The translations under genes were made by a program, and so were the position numbers. From assembly GCA_033063855.1 (NCBI GenBank), contig CP093831.1, positions 3,038,001-3,102,000 of the forward strand: DNA of 64,000 bases. The letters are read 5' to 3'. This stretch comes from Smittia aterrima. Lineage: Eukaryota > Arthropoda > Insecta > Diptera > Chironomidae. The notes under the pieces were generated by a model. It did not search any database, was not told the origin of the DNA, and saw only the letters and a list, made by a program, of their open reading frames with translations. Of this stretch, positions 11,801-23,996 are shown one piece after another (position 1 is the stretch's first letter; each line of letters opens with the position of its first letter).

Positions 11801-14800
11801 GACGAGGATTCCTCTCGTCCTGTAACGCTCGGAAGGAAATTACTGAGCACAACCAACACGGTGATGTTGCAGGAAAAATCGGAAATAAAATCGATTGGCA
11901 TTGTGAAAAGCAACAGAATATAAAAAAGTACCTTCCATTACATTGGGTGGAAGGTCTGAGGGGTGTGGGAAGGTTGACATAAAAGAGAAATATGTGTTTA
12001 TTGTAAACATCAGAGCTAGCGAGAAGGAAGCATTAATGTTGAATGAAGGGAGAGATGTAATGAAAAGCGCTTGACGATATTAATTCTACTTCACATGCTG
12101 CTTCATTGGACTTTTTCTCTCACACTCAATGGCGTTGTTGACAATTGTTGATTGAATGAGCATGATGAAATCAAGTTTTCCAGGGATTTCTATTTGAACT
12201 TGCTGAATTGTAAACTTCTTACTGAAAGAAAAACTCACGTTATAAAAGTATGTTAAGATTAAAAATATTCTCGTGACACAAGAACTTTCATCATTCTCAC
12301 TAAACGATAAGAGTAATCAGCGAAAAAATAAATTGTCGAACGAATGGGTTCATCACAATCATTACGAAAAGCTATTCGAGGGAAAAAAAAGAAAGTTTAT
12401 CCTCGCCGTTGCGTCGTTTTCCCAAAAATAAAAATGAAGACGAGACGGGCGATGCGAAGGGAAAAAGAAAACTTTTAATGAGCTCGACGAAGAAAGGCGC
12501 TCAATTTGGCATTAAAAAGGAAAAGTTTGTCGTTGCCGAAAAATGAAGCAGAAAGTTTAATCTAAAAGCATATTTTTTGTCAATTATCTGTAACATAAAT
12601 TTTTAATCATTTTAATTAAGAATGTTTTCACACCCTCGACGGATGGAAGGAGAGAACATTTAGGTGAGTGGCCGGGTAATTTCTCAAGAATCTCTTTGCC
12701 GTTGGCGTGAACTTCTTTTGCTTACTTTACATTCAAACGAAATATCCAGACATCTGCAGTCCCATGAGCGTCCGGCTCCCTTTAAAACAAAAGTTTCTTC
12801 TCGGATAAAAACATTTCTCCATTTAGGAAAACGAGGGATGGCAAAAGTTTTCCCTTCCATGCATAAAATGCAGTCGATGTAAAAATTCTCAAACCTTTTA
12901 TCCGCTTAATTTGATGTTGAACGTGTTCTGAATGAAGATGAAAAGAGTTTTCATGCTAAACGAGAGGGAAGAATTGGAAAATTTGATTAAAGGCAAACAG
13001 AGTTTCGACTTAATCACTTTAGTTCCCAATTAGTGAAATTTATCGACGAATCGAAGGAATTTATCGAAACTCCTTCGACCTCATCGAGATTATTTTCTTT
13101 TAATTCATTTTCATGGCTATTGGTTTCGCTTCGCTTTTCTTTCGTTTCCTTTTGTTTCTATCTCGGCAATCTTTTCTAATTTGTATTCTCGAAACGAGAA
13201 GCTCTTAAGACGTAATCTGGCTTCGTCGATCTCACAAACCACAAAACGTTCATTCGGTCGTTCTAGCTTCTGTTTTCTATCGACGATGCGAAAAATTTAA
13301 TTATTTGCCGAGGAAAATTGATTTTTATGATGTTTTAAAAGCTCTTCGGGAAGTCTTTATGATCCTTGCCCGTCAAGTGCGATGAAGACGATAATTGGGA
13401 GAGTCTAATTAAGAATAACATGAGAACGGCGATAATGTCTTTAATGTTAAAACAACAGCAACACCAGCCTCTCACATTCAATTTAATGGCACAGAGTTGA
13501 GCGATAAAGAAATTCAATTGGAAGTTGAATGTTGCTGTCGGTCGTTTTCAGCTCGTTTAGGAGCTTTCGACGATGTAATTTATCATTTTTATGAGCATCA
13601 CGTGAGCATGTGTTGCCATTCCTCATCTTTGTGCACACACTTCATGATCATAATTATCGTCAAACACAATTCTTCAATGCCGCACTCCCCAACCGCCACG
13701 AATTCTCTGAATTTTATCTCATTCCCAACAGTCGGGGAAATTTCTTAAGGGCTGCATTGAAGATTGCGAGGAGCTCAACATTGAATCGTAACATTTTTAA
13801 GAGCAAGTTCAAATTTATTCTTCGTAATCTGAGAATAACTCCTAAGCGGCAAACTTTTTCTCATTCATAATTTTATTACAAAACTTTTTCTCGATAACTG
13901 CGAGAGCTGGAATTTTACTTCTTCGTGCAGTAAATATGCGTCTTGCAAATGTGCGAGACGCAATCAAACTTCATTCTGCGAGGTTGAATTCCCTTGTGAC
14001 TCATATTTTGTTTTGATAGCGGAAGAGAATCCCTCGTAAGACTGCAGTGCGAATTTTTTGTGTTTCTTTCACACTTTAATCTGTCTCAACTGCAAAAAAA
14101 AATGTGATGGCAACGACTCCCTTGTGCATGAACCCGCTGGAAAAGTTATGAATACATTTGGCGAATAATTTTGAAATCCTCGCTCATAAAGGTTTTTCGT
14201 TTCGAGTTTTTGGAAATGAACTGCAATAAACGAATGACAAAAAAATGTTTTCGTTGTTTATGAAGGACCCGAATAACAAGCTCAGTTAAATGTTTGCGAT
14301 ACAAACAAAACTACATTTGCCGTTCGTCTGCTGTTGAGCACTGAGCGCAGCTATCGAGCATTTGAGGAATGCTCATGGCAAAAACTCTTTCAAATGCACA
14401 AGAGAAATTTCATTGCGAAGCGGACTGTCACCTCTGGTCGCTTTTTTATTAATGTTCGTTGAATGTCGAAGTGGAGAAGAGGAAAAAAAAGTTTGCAATC
14501 AATGGACATAGAAATGAGTCAAGTGAAATGTGCCTCAACATATTTACACAAAACGAGAACTCGTAATCCTCTCGGGAATCGCGTGAAAAAAACGTGAAGA
14601 TTCAAATTTGTTTAATTCCCATCGTGGAAGCGAGTAAATAACTTTCCTCTAGTTACGACATCAAACATTTGTCATCAACAACAACAGCAGAGAGAGAGAG
14701 AACGAGCATTTCAAATCAGGTTCATCATTGTTGGAAGCTCATGGGAATCACAATTTGTTTCTTTCCGTCATTTAATGAGCTTTTCATGAGAACATTTTAC

Positions 14801-16697
14801 CAGAGTTTTGTTAATTTACGGTTGTGAGCATCTGGAAGCGAAAATTCCGCATTCAAGAAATTATTTTACACAGAATAATCTTCATCAAGCTCGTTGCTTG
14901 TTCGATTCTGAAATGTGAACGAGAAATGCTGATTTACAGCACAGCAACAACCATTTCGTTATTGTGCAACGTACCTAATTTAATTTTAATCCTTTTACGT
15001 TGCTAATTCATGAATTTTCCGACGAGCAAGTGAGACGAGGCAAAAGGCTTTCGAGATGAAGTGATATACATTTCAGGAGGAGTTTGTATTCGTCTATGCA
15101 TCCGAGTGCGGTAAGCAAATGAATAAAGCATAATAGAATTCCCAATTGATATGTTTTCCCATTATTTTCATTCGAAATTTTCCGTAAATTCTATAACACT
15201 TGACTGACACTTGAAAAGGCTGAAGCTTAAAATCTAAATTTTTGAAATGATTCCGTCAACCACTTGAATCAGGTATTTGCTGCAATTGATTCTCCCTTTT
15301 AGCAAAACATTGAACTTTATTAAATATTGCGCTGTTGACGGCTGATCGTCTGTTGGCTTTCGCGTGTCTCGAAGCCTTCAATAAAAACAAATCGACGCAT
15401 CGCATAACATTTTCCTAGAGATTTAATCAATTCGCATTGCGATGAGCTCAGCCAAAGCTTTGAGTGTTCTATATGAACAGCCAAAAATTTTCCCGGAAAA
15501 ACATCTTTAATCTTCATCGAGCGAGGTCTCCACAAACTGTGAGACTGCAAACTCTTTTCCTCTCGCACGACAGACGCTTTATTCATTTATTTATACAACG
15601 AATTCCCTCATGAAAAACAAATTAAGTAAAGCGAGCACGGCTGAAGGGACTACGCTGTAGTGAAAATTAATTGTTGTGTCGTGCTTGATCTCAGAGAAGT
15701 CTCATCTAAGTTATTAGCCTGAAGTGGACGATATTATTTCATGACAACAAGTATCATGGTAAGAGTTGATTTTTCTGCTCTGTTTGTCTTCACTCTCATC
15801 ATCATTAGAGCTCGGTTAGCTTTCTACTGCATACATTATCTGACGGCTCTTGTCATCCAGTGGGTTCTTGAATAATGTGAACTCGCCGAAGCTTTAATCA
15901 AAGAAAATTAGCACTAACGAGATATTGCTAAGGAAAGTTGAATTACAAGCGATGAACATGAAATTAAGAAATTCGAGATAGCAATGAAAACCTAATTTGT
16001 GCAATTTGCTCTGTAAAGGAAAAACAAGTTCATCTCAACGTTCTTTGTTCTCATCGTAGAGGTAAGAGAGTTTCATTAAATATTTAACTCGAAAGAAGAA
16101 AAGGGTTTTCGAATTGTATGCTACTCGTCTTAATAGCATTGGATGATACTGAAAGTCTGAAAGACATGAAATGATTAATTGTGATATTTCATTGATGCTT
16201 ACAGACGAGTAGAATTCATTTGTATCGTGGTCGAGACTTTGAAAGCTTCGCTTAAATGAAAGGGTTTTCAAATTAAATTCCTTCGTTCTTTCAACGGCTT
16301 CTGACCTCGGAAAGGCTTCGAGTCGACGCAAAACATTACGGTAACGATGTTGTAAACAACGAAGCCTTAGATGTCTGCTGAAAAGCTTCTCGCTATTTGT
16401 TTCAGAGTCGGGCAAGTTTTAATTAAAAACCCAGAGCAGACCACAAGTTAGTCCTGAAATAATTAAACTGATAAATTAAGTGAGAGTTTAGTGTGCTCAT
16501 CGGCTTTGTAGCTTGGTTAACTCAATTGCTTTCAACTCGAAAAGAAGTGAAGCTCTATCAAAGCGAATGTCAAATTAAATTTGAAATATTCGTCACAATT
16601 TTTTATTTAAAACATTTTTTTATCGTCATTGACGTTGTCACAGCAAACTAAAAATATTCACCTACAAACCTAAAGCCTCAAAAATCATTAAAATTTT
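8845..16697. other. Second gene-poor stretch
   Basis: Nearly 8 kb without a supportable gene. The longest frames (15320-15586 and 16035-16415, both minus) show no known domain and were rejected. Contents include a poly-T run near 9135, a (TC)8 tract at 10411-10426, an AG tract near 14691 and small hairpins such as GAGCATT/AATGCTC near 14357-14375. The sequence texture is like that of 1-7.2 kb. It could be distal regulatory DNA or intron of an unseen gene. Confidence 0.55.
10409..10427. repeat. (TC)n simple repeat
   Basis: Eight uninterrupted TC units at 10411-10426 within a pyrimidine-rich stretch (10397-10427). This is an ordinary microsatellite; on the minus strand it reads as GA repeats, which can bind GAGA-type factors. 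Confidence 0.8.
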
Positions 16698-18321
16698 TTA
16701 GTTTTCTTTTCGTCCCACAAAATATTGCTCAATTTCTGCGAATGTCTTACGATGAGTTTCCGGAAGATAGAAATAAATAAAAGTAGCGCACACCAAGCTC
16801 ATGCCGCCGAATGTTGAAAAGATCACAGAAATACTGAAACTTTCCAAAGCGTATGGGAAACATTTCAGTACGATCGACATTAGAACGTAAGCAATGGCGA
16901 CAGATGCGCCACCAAACTTTGCCTTATACTTAATCGGATATAGCTCTGAGATAAGAGTCCAAGGTATGATAAGAATACCAAGCGAGGCAAAGAGCATGTA
17001 GCCAAGAATACTACAAAGCAAAATATAATTCGAAGTTGAAGTCGAAGTCGACTCAGTGGGCACAAAATTTACGTTATCATCGCGTCGAATAAACAAAGAA
17101 TGCGCCGAGTCTTCAACATGTAACATTTGTTGAGCTGCAACGAAAGCAAAAACTCCCATTCCAATTGTTGAAACATACAGCAGAATTTTCCGATTACACT
17201 TTTGTGCTAGAGCTGCAGCGATGATTGCCATAACCAAGCGAATTGATCCCACAAGCACCAGAGCGAATCGTTCGTCGACACTGTTGAGGAACTCGTTTCC
17301 AAGATTTCGGAAGATGTTCAACGTGTAGAAAATCAAAACGTATCCGCCAGAGACTTGTTGCAGCAGAAAAAGAAAGCAAAGTATCGTCAACGGCTTGAAG
17401 ACTTGCGGTTCACGAAGGTTATCAATCAAACTCGATTCTTCGTTGTTTGAAGGATTCGCCAGTCTTGCGGAATTCGTAGAAATCAAATCGTCATAATAAG
17501 CTTCAGAGAGCTGTTGTGAAAAACAAAATATTTATTCTTTCAATGCAATTGAAGAAAAACAAAGAACTCACCTGTTGATTCCTATAAAGCCATGAAAGAG
17601 AAGCTTTCACTTGATATCGTTTCCTTTCGTCGCTTTCTTTCTTGTTGAATGTAAGCAGCCATTGAGGTGATTCGGGAACGCTTAGAACAGCCAAAATGGA
17701 AAGCGACGAAATGACCGCATAAGCGTAACCAATCGTTCTCCAGTGTAGATAAAAATAGTTTAAAATATAGGTCAAGAATATGCCGAACGAAACCCAAACT
17801 GAGTTCATGCATAAGAGGCCGCTTCTCGTGGTCTTTGAACTTATCTCAGCCACGTAAACAACACAGGCAGTTGTTAAGCCGCTCGCTATGCCTGAGATGA
17901 TTCGAGCAATGTAAATCATTGTAACATTCTCGGCAAAGCTAACGAGAAGCCAAGCGAATGTGAAGGGGAAGCAGATGAAAAGGGCAGTTTTCCTTCTTCC
18001 AAAGCGATCCATGATAAATCCTGACAAGAGAGCTCCGATTGGAAGTGACAACGACCAAATACTGGCGATGATACTTGCAGAGTTAGTATCAAGATCAATT
18101 TCTCCTTTGTCGGAGAGTTGAGTTATAAGCACAGAAGAGAACGACATGCTAATTCCAGCTTGAATAACTAACAAGTACATCAAACAACTCGCTAGGAGCT
18201 GTGGAACGAGATCCCAAATAGTTTCTTTCGGCACATTTCTTCGATCTTGTAATTCAACTCGATCTTTCACTATTTCCACAGGACAAGTCACTTCAACTAA
18301 ACGTTTTCCTTCAACTTCCAT
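16698..18321 (-). CDS. Sugar transporter, facilitated trehalose transporter-like
   Basis: Predicted 520-aa major facilitator (sugar porter) protein of the Tret1-like group that moves trehalose or glucose across the plasma membrane. Exons on the minus strand: 17572-18321 and 16698-17510, with a 61-nt intron. The start is the first ATG in the frame. Hallmarks in order: a hydrophilic N-terminus, a first membrane segment near residue 40, DRFGRRKT after TM2, PESPQWLL closing the first half, QQVSGG...FYT in TM7, ELYPIKYKAKFGG between TM10 and TM11, and PETHRKTFAEIEQYF at the end. Twelve membrane segments are expected. Tret1 paralogues are numerous in insects, so exact orthology and substrate are not assigned. 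It is divergent from Catsup, with 295 bp between the start codons. Confidence 0.9.
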
Positions 18322-18616
18322 TGCTAACAAACACAATTAATTGTCTTAATCAATCAATCATAACGTTCTTCAATTTTGTTTAATTAAGAGAAATCAAGAA
18401 ACAACAAAGACCCGAAGCTTTCGATCTTTTTCCGAAGCTTGCGAGCTGTCAAGTATTGAACTCGAAAAGCTTCTAGAAATTCTCACTAGGTGTCTTGTTG
18501 TGTTTTAACCGGCAAAGTTACATTACTTTCGATTCACCCTTGATACGTATTCGCTCTTTCTATTTTATTGTTAGAGCCTTTAAAAAATAGATTTGCCTCA
18601 TCTACAGTAGATTAAA
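18322..18616. promoter_or_regulatory. Divergent intergenic region, transporter/Catsup
   Basis: This 295-bp gap holds both 5' regions. It contains three AAGCTT-centred words between about 18410 and 18480, two of them in the repeated context CCGAAGCTT. I see no convincing TATA box for either gene. Confidence 0.4.
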
Positions 18617-19867
18617 ATGAAGTTTAAACTTCTCAGCTGCTTTGTGATTGTGCTTGTAGGATGCGCATCTTTGATTGCCGCCCACGGACACTCGCATGAT
18701 GGAGATCATCACGGTCATTCCCACGACGAAGACGTAAAGCCAAGTTTTAAATATTCAAAGCAAGCGAATGAACAAGTTAAGCAACAAGAAAATCATAATC
18801 ATGCCCACGGAGATCACGAACATCATCATCATCATGCCCACGAACATCATCATCATCATGAAAAACTTACAACAAAGGAACAAGATCCAGGTTAGTAGTC
18901 TTATCAGTTTTTTTTTTATGTTTACTCTTATCACAATGCTGTTTCAGACATGTCGAGTTTGTGGCTTCATTCGATTGGATCTACTTTGCTCATCAGTGCG
19001 GCTCCTTTCTTTATTCTCTACTTTGTTCCTTTGGATAACACTGAAGGAATGAAGCCTCGTCTCAATACTCTGCTGGCTTTTGCATCTGGTGGATTACTCG
19101 GTGATGCTTTCCTTCATTTGATTCCACATGCTGTTGCTCCTCATGATCACAGTTCTCACGCACACGCACATACTCACTCTCATCATGATGAAGAAGCTCA
19201 CGATCACGGCCATGATCTCTGGGTTGGCCTTTGGGTTCTTGGTGGAATTATTACGTTTTTAGCTGTAGAGAAAATTGTGAGACTTTTGAAAATCGGACAT
19301 GATCACAGTCATGGAGGACACAGTCATGGAGCTGAAAGCAAGAAAGAACCCGAGAAGAAAGATTTGATTAAAAACAAAGAAAAGTCAGCTGAGAAGAAAA
19401 AGAAGGAAGAAGCAAAGCCTGATATGTTAGTTTCGGGATATCTCAATCTCGCAGCGGATTTTACACACAACTTCACTGACGGTTTGGCTATTGGTGCCTC
19501 ATACTTGGCTGGAAACAGTATTGGAATGGTCACAACTGTCGCCATTCTCTTGCACGAAGTTCCTCACGAAATCGGTGATTTCGCTATTCTCATCAAGTCA
19601 GGCTGTTCGAAAAAGAAGGCAATGTATTTGCAATTAACAACAGCTGTTGGAGCTCTCGCTGGAAATGTTCTGGCTCTTCTCGGAACATCAGCAAGCTCCT
19701 CGCCTTGGATTCTTCCATTCACCGCTGGTGGGTTCATTTACATCGCGACTGTTAGTGTGATTCCAGAGCTCTTGGACAGCCAAACCAAGTTAGGTCAATC
19801 GCTGAAAGAAATCTTAGCTCTCCTGTTGGGAGTGTTCTTGATGGTCTTGATTACATATTTTGAGTAA
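18617..19867 (+). CDS. Catsup: ZIP zinc transporter, Catsup/SLC39A7-like
   Basis: Predicted 397-aa LIV-1 type ZIP transporter that exports zinc from the ER/Golgi to the cytosol. In Drosophila, Catsup also restrains tyrosine hydroxylase and affects Notch/EGFR trafficking. Exons: 18617-18890 and 18948-19867, with a 57-nt intron. The N-terminus is a signal peptide (about residues 1-22) followed by a His-rich luminal segment with many HSH and HHHH runs. A second His-rich block (PHDHSSHAHAHTHSHH) follows TM2, and a Lys/Glu-rich cytosolic loop precedes the catalytic core. The core contains HNFTDG in TM4 and HEVPHEIGDF in TM5, the diagnostic LIV-1/ZIP7 metal motif. It is somewhat shorter than Drosophila Catsup (about 450 aa), mainly in the His-rich loops. 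It converges with TTC19, with 127 bp between the stop codons. Confidence 0.95.
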
Positions 19868-19994
19868 ACTATAAATTCAAATTAGACGTTTGAGACGTTC
19901 TAGCTCTGGCTACTCTTAAGTTTTATTTAACATCGCGAAGTTTTCCAGAAAATAGAATTTTAGTCTATGATTACATCACAATTTCTCGTTTTCT

Positions 19995-21034
19995 TTATTT
20001 TGAAAGTACTTTCTTGACTTGATCTATGCACTTTTCAGCTCCTTCCAATGCATCTTTGTTATCTAACTTCTTCGCGATTTGCCAAGCCTCTTTACAAGCG
20101 ACGTGAGCCTTTTCAATCAATTGCTGCTTAAAATAAAGCATTCCCAAGTTAATCTTATACGGACTGATGTCATCAAGCTTCAGCTCCTTTGCGATTTCGA
20201 TTGCTTGTTTCAGGTACTGTTCGGCTTTTTCAAACTCTTTGAGCTCTGCATGACACACCGAGAGATTATTCAGTAGAATCATTCCATCTTCACTCGCTTC
20301 TGCTCTAAATTTCTTGAAGATTTTCATCGCGTCCAATAAAGCTGCTTTTGCCTTTTCATGTTGATGCATTGAGATGTAGGCTTGACCAATGAAGTTCTTG
20401 ACTAATCCCCAAAGTTCAAAGAGATTGTCGTCGCTCATATAATCTGTCTTCTCAATCTTCTCTAGAACATACAAATACCCAAGCATCGCCTTTTCCAGAT
20501 CATTTTTCAGATAAGCGATGTGAGCAATCTTCGTTGAAATGTGAAGCAGTCTGATGTCATCTTCAGCTGCTTTCTCAAACTGCATCAACCTTTGAATCAC
20601 ACTCACGAATAACTTTTCCGCTTTATCGAGCTGATTCGATTCGTATGCCAAGTTTCCCATGAGATCGAATATGTATGTCTCTGCTAATTGGTTTTGAACT
20701 GTTTGTGCCATTCTAAGAGCTAAGTGAAACATTTGTTCGGCCTTTACGTACTCGTCTCGCTGAACCGCCAAGACTCCTAAAAAAGATTTTCATAAAATTC
20801 AATTTAGAAAAAGAAAATTCATCTCTCACCTCTTTTAATTGTCATTATAAGATCTGTTTCCTGTTTCTCCTGCTCCTCATCTTTCTTTTTCTCAAAAAAT
20901 CCTAAAACTCCAGCCGCGATAAAATATTTCATTGGCTTATCGCTATTTGGGAATTTTGGTTTGAATTCAAGTTGATTCTTGCAGCTTCCAAGCCTTCTGT
21001 AGTTGGCAAAGACTACTCTTGCGAATCGATACAT
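19995..21034 (-). CDS. Ttc19: TTC19 homologue, mitochondrial complex III factor
   Basis: Predicted 328-aa TPR protein. TTC19 acts in the mitochondrial inner membrane in maturation and upkeep of respiratory complex III by clearing Rieske protein fragments. Minus-strand exons: 20830-21034 and 19995-20776, with a 53-nt intron. The N-terminus (MYRFARVVFANYRR) is Arg-rich, without acidic residues, and fits a mitochondrial presequence. A short hydrophobic stretch (YFIAAGVLGFF) follows and then a charged linker. The second exon is a series of helical TPR-like units; conserved spacing of A/L/Y/A residues is visible in segments such as AEQMFHLALRMA, AEKLFVSVIQ, AKAALLDAMKIF and AEQYLKQAIEIA. The length is close to family members. 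It shares a 177-bp divergent promoter with SUV3. Confidence 0.88.
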
Positions 21035-21211
21035 TTTTCAATTGCTGAGTAACTTCACAATGACTTAAATAATTTCACAAATTTAAAATTTGTTTACAAA
21101 CCCTACGTCGGTGATGTCACAGGATTTGTTTACAAGTTTCCACATTGTTTGAAATAATTTTTTGAAAAATTGTGAAATGAATTAAAAAGAAACTTCTAAC
21201 AAAGACTAATC
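21035..21211. promoter_or_regulatory. Compact bidirectional promoter, TTC19/SUV3
   Basis: Only 177 bp separate the two start codons, so both 5' UTRs and promoters lie here. The 11-mer TTTGTTTACAA occurs at 21089-21099 and again at 21125-21135. Each copy contains TTGTTTAC, the forkhead/FOXO core. Between them is the near-palindrome GTGATGTCAC (21111-21120). The two copies are in the same orientation, 36 bp apart. Confidence 0.6.
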
Positions 21212-23876
21212 ATGATAAGAAATCTTAGAAGCGCAGTAAGCTTATTGATAGAATCAAATGCAGCTCGAATCACGAGTCGAAATCGAAGTTTATTAAATTG
21301 TCGAAGCTGTTACGATATAAACGGTATAAAATTCTATGGAAAGAAAGATGAGACGAAGTCTGGGCTGTTCAAGCCGGTTCCAATCAAACAAAACGAAGAT
21401 GACATAAACGTAGGAGCTGAAATTACTGGATCATCGATAGACAAAGCTGAATTGCTCAAGATCTTGAACAAGTTCTTTCAGAAGAGGGAAACACGTTTGT
21501 TGTGCATGGAAAATGGTTTAGATCGTAAGTTTGAGTTCAATTTCCGACACTCCGACTAAATTTTGAATATCGTTTTAGATCTGCTTCAATCACAAGCATT
21601 TGCTAGCTTCCGTCGTTACTGCCTTGAAGCCACAAATCTTCCTGTTGATGTTCACGTTATCTTCAGCGACATCATTCAAGGCGCTGGTCATATCGACGAT
21701 ATCTTTCCTTATTTCATACGACATGCCAAACTCATCTTTCCACATCTTGATTGCATGGATGATTTAAAAAAGATTTCGGACTTGAGACAACCAGCAGATT
21801 GGTATCAGGGAGCGCGAGCGATCAACAGAAAGATTGTATTTCACTCTGGACCAACAAACTCGGGAAAAACTTATCATGCAATGCAACGATTCCTAACAGG
21901 TTTGATTATTACAATTTGATAGTCACTACGAAGCTAATTTTCTTGTTTTTTAGCCAAATCTGGAGTTTACTGTGGACCATTGAAGATGCTCGCAACTGAA
22001 GTCTATGCGAAAAGTAATCAGCTAGGAACGCCTTGTGATTTAGTTACCGGTGAAGAGAGAAAGTATGCAATAAATTCAGATACTCCTGCTGCTCATGTTT
22101 CGTGCACTGTTGAGATGACTTCGCTTAGTATGCCATATGAAGTGGCGATTATCGATGAAATCCAACAAATCAGAGACAACGGTCGAGGATGGGCGTGGAC
22201 AAGAGCTTTTCTTGGAATAATTGCAGATGAGATTCATGTCTGTGGCGAACCAGGAACTGCTGAACTGCTCAAACGATTGTGTGAAACTACCGGCGAAGAA
22301 CTTGAAATCAGACATTACAAAAGATTAACTGAGCTAACAGTTGAAGACTCCGCACTAACTTCTCTTGACAATGTTCTGCCTGGTGATTGCATAGTTTGTT
22401 TCAGCAAAAACGACATTTATGCAGTGTCCAGAGAAATCGAGTCAAGAGGAAAAGAAGTTGCGGTAATTTATGGGACTCTTCCACCGGGAACGAAACTTGC
22501 TCAAGCTGCCAAATTCAATGATCCTAACAATAGTTGGTAAGTGTAAAGTCTTCATGTCATAAACTTTTGAATAAATTTGTTGAATCTTTTAGTAAAGTGA
22601 TGGTAGCAACGGACGCAATTGGAATGGGCCTGAATCTAAGTATCCGAAGAATCATTTTCTATTCTCTTATCAAACCTCAAGTTAACGAAAAAGGCGAAAA
22701 AGAAATGGACACGATATCAATTTCACAAGCGCTTCAGATCGCTGGACGTGCAGGAAGATACGGAACTCAATGGGAGGAAGGATTCGTAACGACTTTCAAA
22801 CCAGCGGATTTACAAACTCTCAAAACAATTCTTTCGAAAACTCCAGAGCCACTTACCCAAGCTGGTCTTCATCCGACAGCGGATCAAATTGAACTGTACG
22901 GGTATCATCTTCCAAACTCAGCTTTAAGTAATCTCATGGTAAGCGAGATAACATTATTCTCACAATTCAGCAGTAACAGGAATTTCTTTTCAGGATATTT
23001 TCATATCGCTGAGTACTGTCGATGATTCGCTTTACTTCATGTGTAACACTGACGATTTTAAGTTCTTGGCTGAGATGATTCAACACGTTCCATTGCCTTT
23101 GCGAGTTCGTTACGTTTTCTGCTGTGCTCCAATCAATCGTAAAATGCCTTTCGTTTGTTCAATGTTTCTTAAGGTGAGTTTTATTCGATCTCAATTAAAT
23201 TGGTTTGAATTAATTTCCTGTTTCTTCAGTTTGCAAGACAATACAGCCGAAACGATACGATCACTTTCAACTGGCTTTGTACTCAAGTAAATTGGCCGTT
23301 CTCGATTCCCCGAACAATCATAGACTTGATCCATCTCGAAGCTGTTTTCGATGTTCTCGATCTGTATCTCTGGTTCAGCTATCGTTTCATGGATATTTTC
23401 CCTGATGGAAACTTAGTCCGTGATATTCAAAAAGAACTCGATGAAATTATTCAACAAGGAGTGTTCCAGATTACAAAACTATTGCAAAATTCTGAAACTG
23501 CGACATCTTCGAAACAGCCAGACGAAGATACCTTCACGATTAGTCAGAGAAAAGCAAATGTTTTCAAAGGTAAGTACAAAAAATCTTTAAATTAAATTTA
23601 ATAATCAAATTTCTTTCTTTAGACTACAAATCTGAGCCGATAAGAGGAAGATTAACAGAACGACTTTTAGCTCAAGGTTTACTAACACCGAATATGTTGC
23701 AAGAACTCAAAAAGGAATTTGATACCTCGGAACATAAGAATCGTTCGTCCCCGAGGGACGTCTCGGATGGGACGGACACAGTACGTTCGTCACACTCAAG
23801 CAATGATGATAAAGACCATGATCATTATAAATCATTAAGAAGGAAATATACGAAAATACTGAAACGAAAGAAGTAG
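21212..23876 (+). CDS. Suv3: Mitochondrial ATP-dependent RNA helicase SUV3
   Basis: Predicted 778-aa SUPV3L1-type helicase; it unwinds RNA and works with PNPase in mitochondrial RNA decay. Seven exons: 21212-21524, 21579-21899, 21954-22536, 22593-22938, 22994-23173, 23230-23569 and 23623-23876. All six introns are 53-60 nt and every junction keeps the frame. Visible helicase motifs: Walker A GPTNSGKT (near residue 195), motif II DEIQ (near 279), VATDAIGMGLNL (motif V region, near 410) and QIAGRAGRYG (motif VI, near 454). The N-terminus lacks acidic residues over the first 34 residues and is Arg/Ser-rich, as expected for a mitochondrial presequence. The C-terminus has the usual SUV3 C-terminal domain (LTERLLAQGLL) and a Lys/Arg tail. 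Length is close to the fly orthologue. It converges with eIF2B-epsilon, 120 bp between stops. Confidence 0.95.
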
Positions 23877-23996
23877 ATTAAATTCTGAATGTAGAATTTA
23901 TTATGTCGATGAAAGATGAAAGAGTAGAAAATAGAACTCAAATATCAATTCAGTTGTCGTAATATTTTATTTCCTCCTTTAAAATCCTTCAACATT

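Noticed and set aside
15320..15586. 88-aa ATG frame on the minus strand
   Set aside because: No recognisable similarity, no clear promoter or splice context, and length is compatible with chance.
16035..16415. 126-aa open frame on the minus strand
   Set aside because: Begins with TTG rather than ATG, lacks domains or splice partners, and its composition is not protein-like enough to call.
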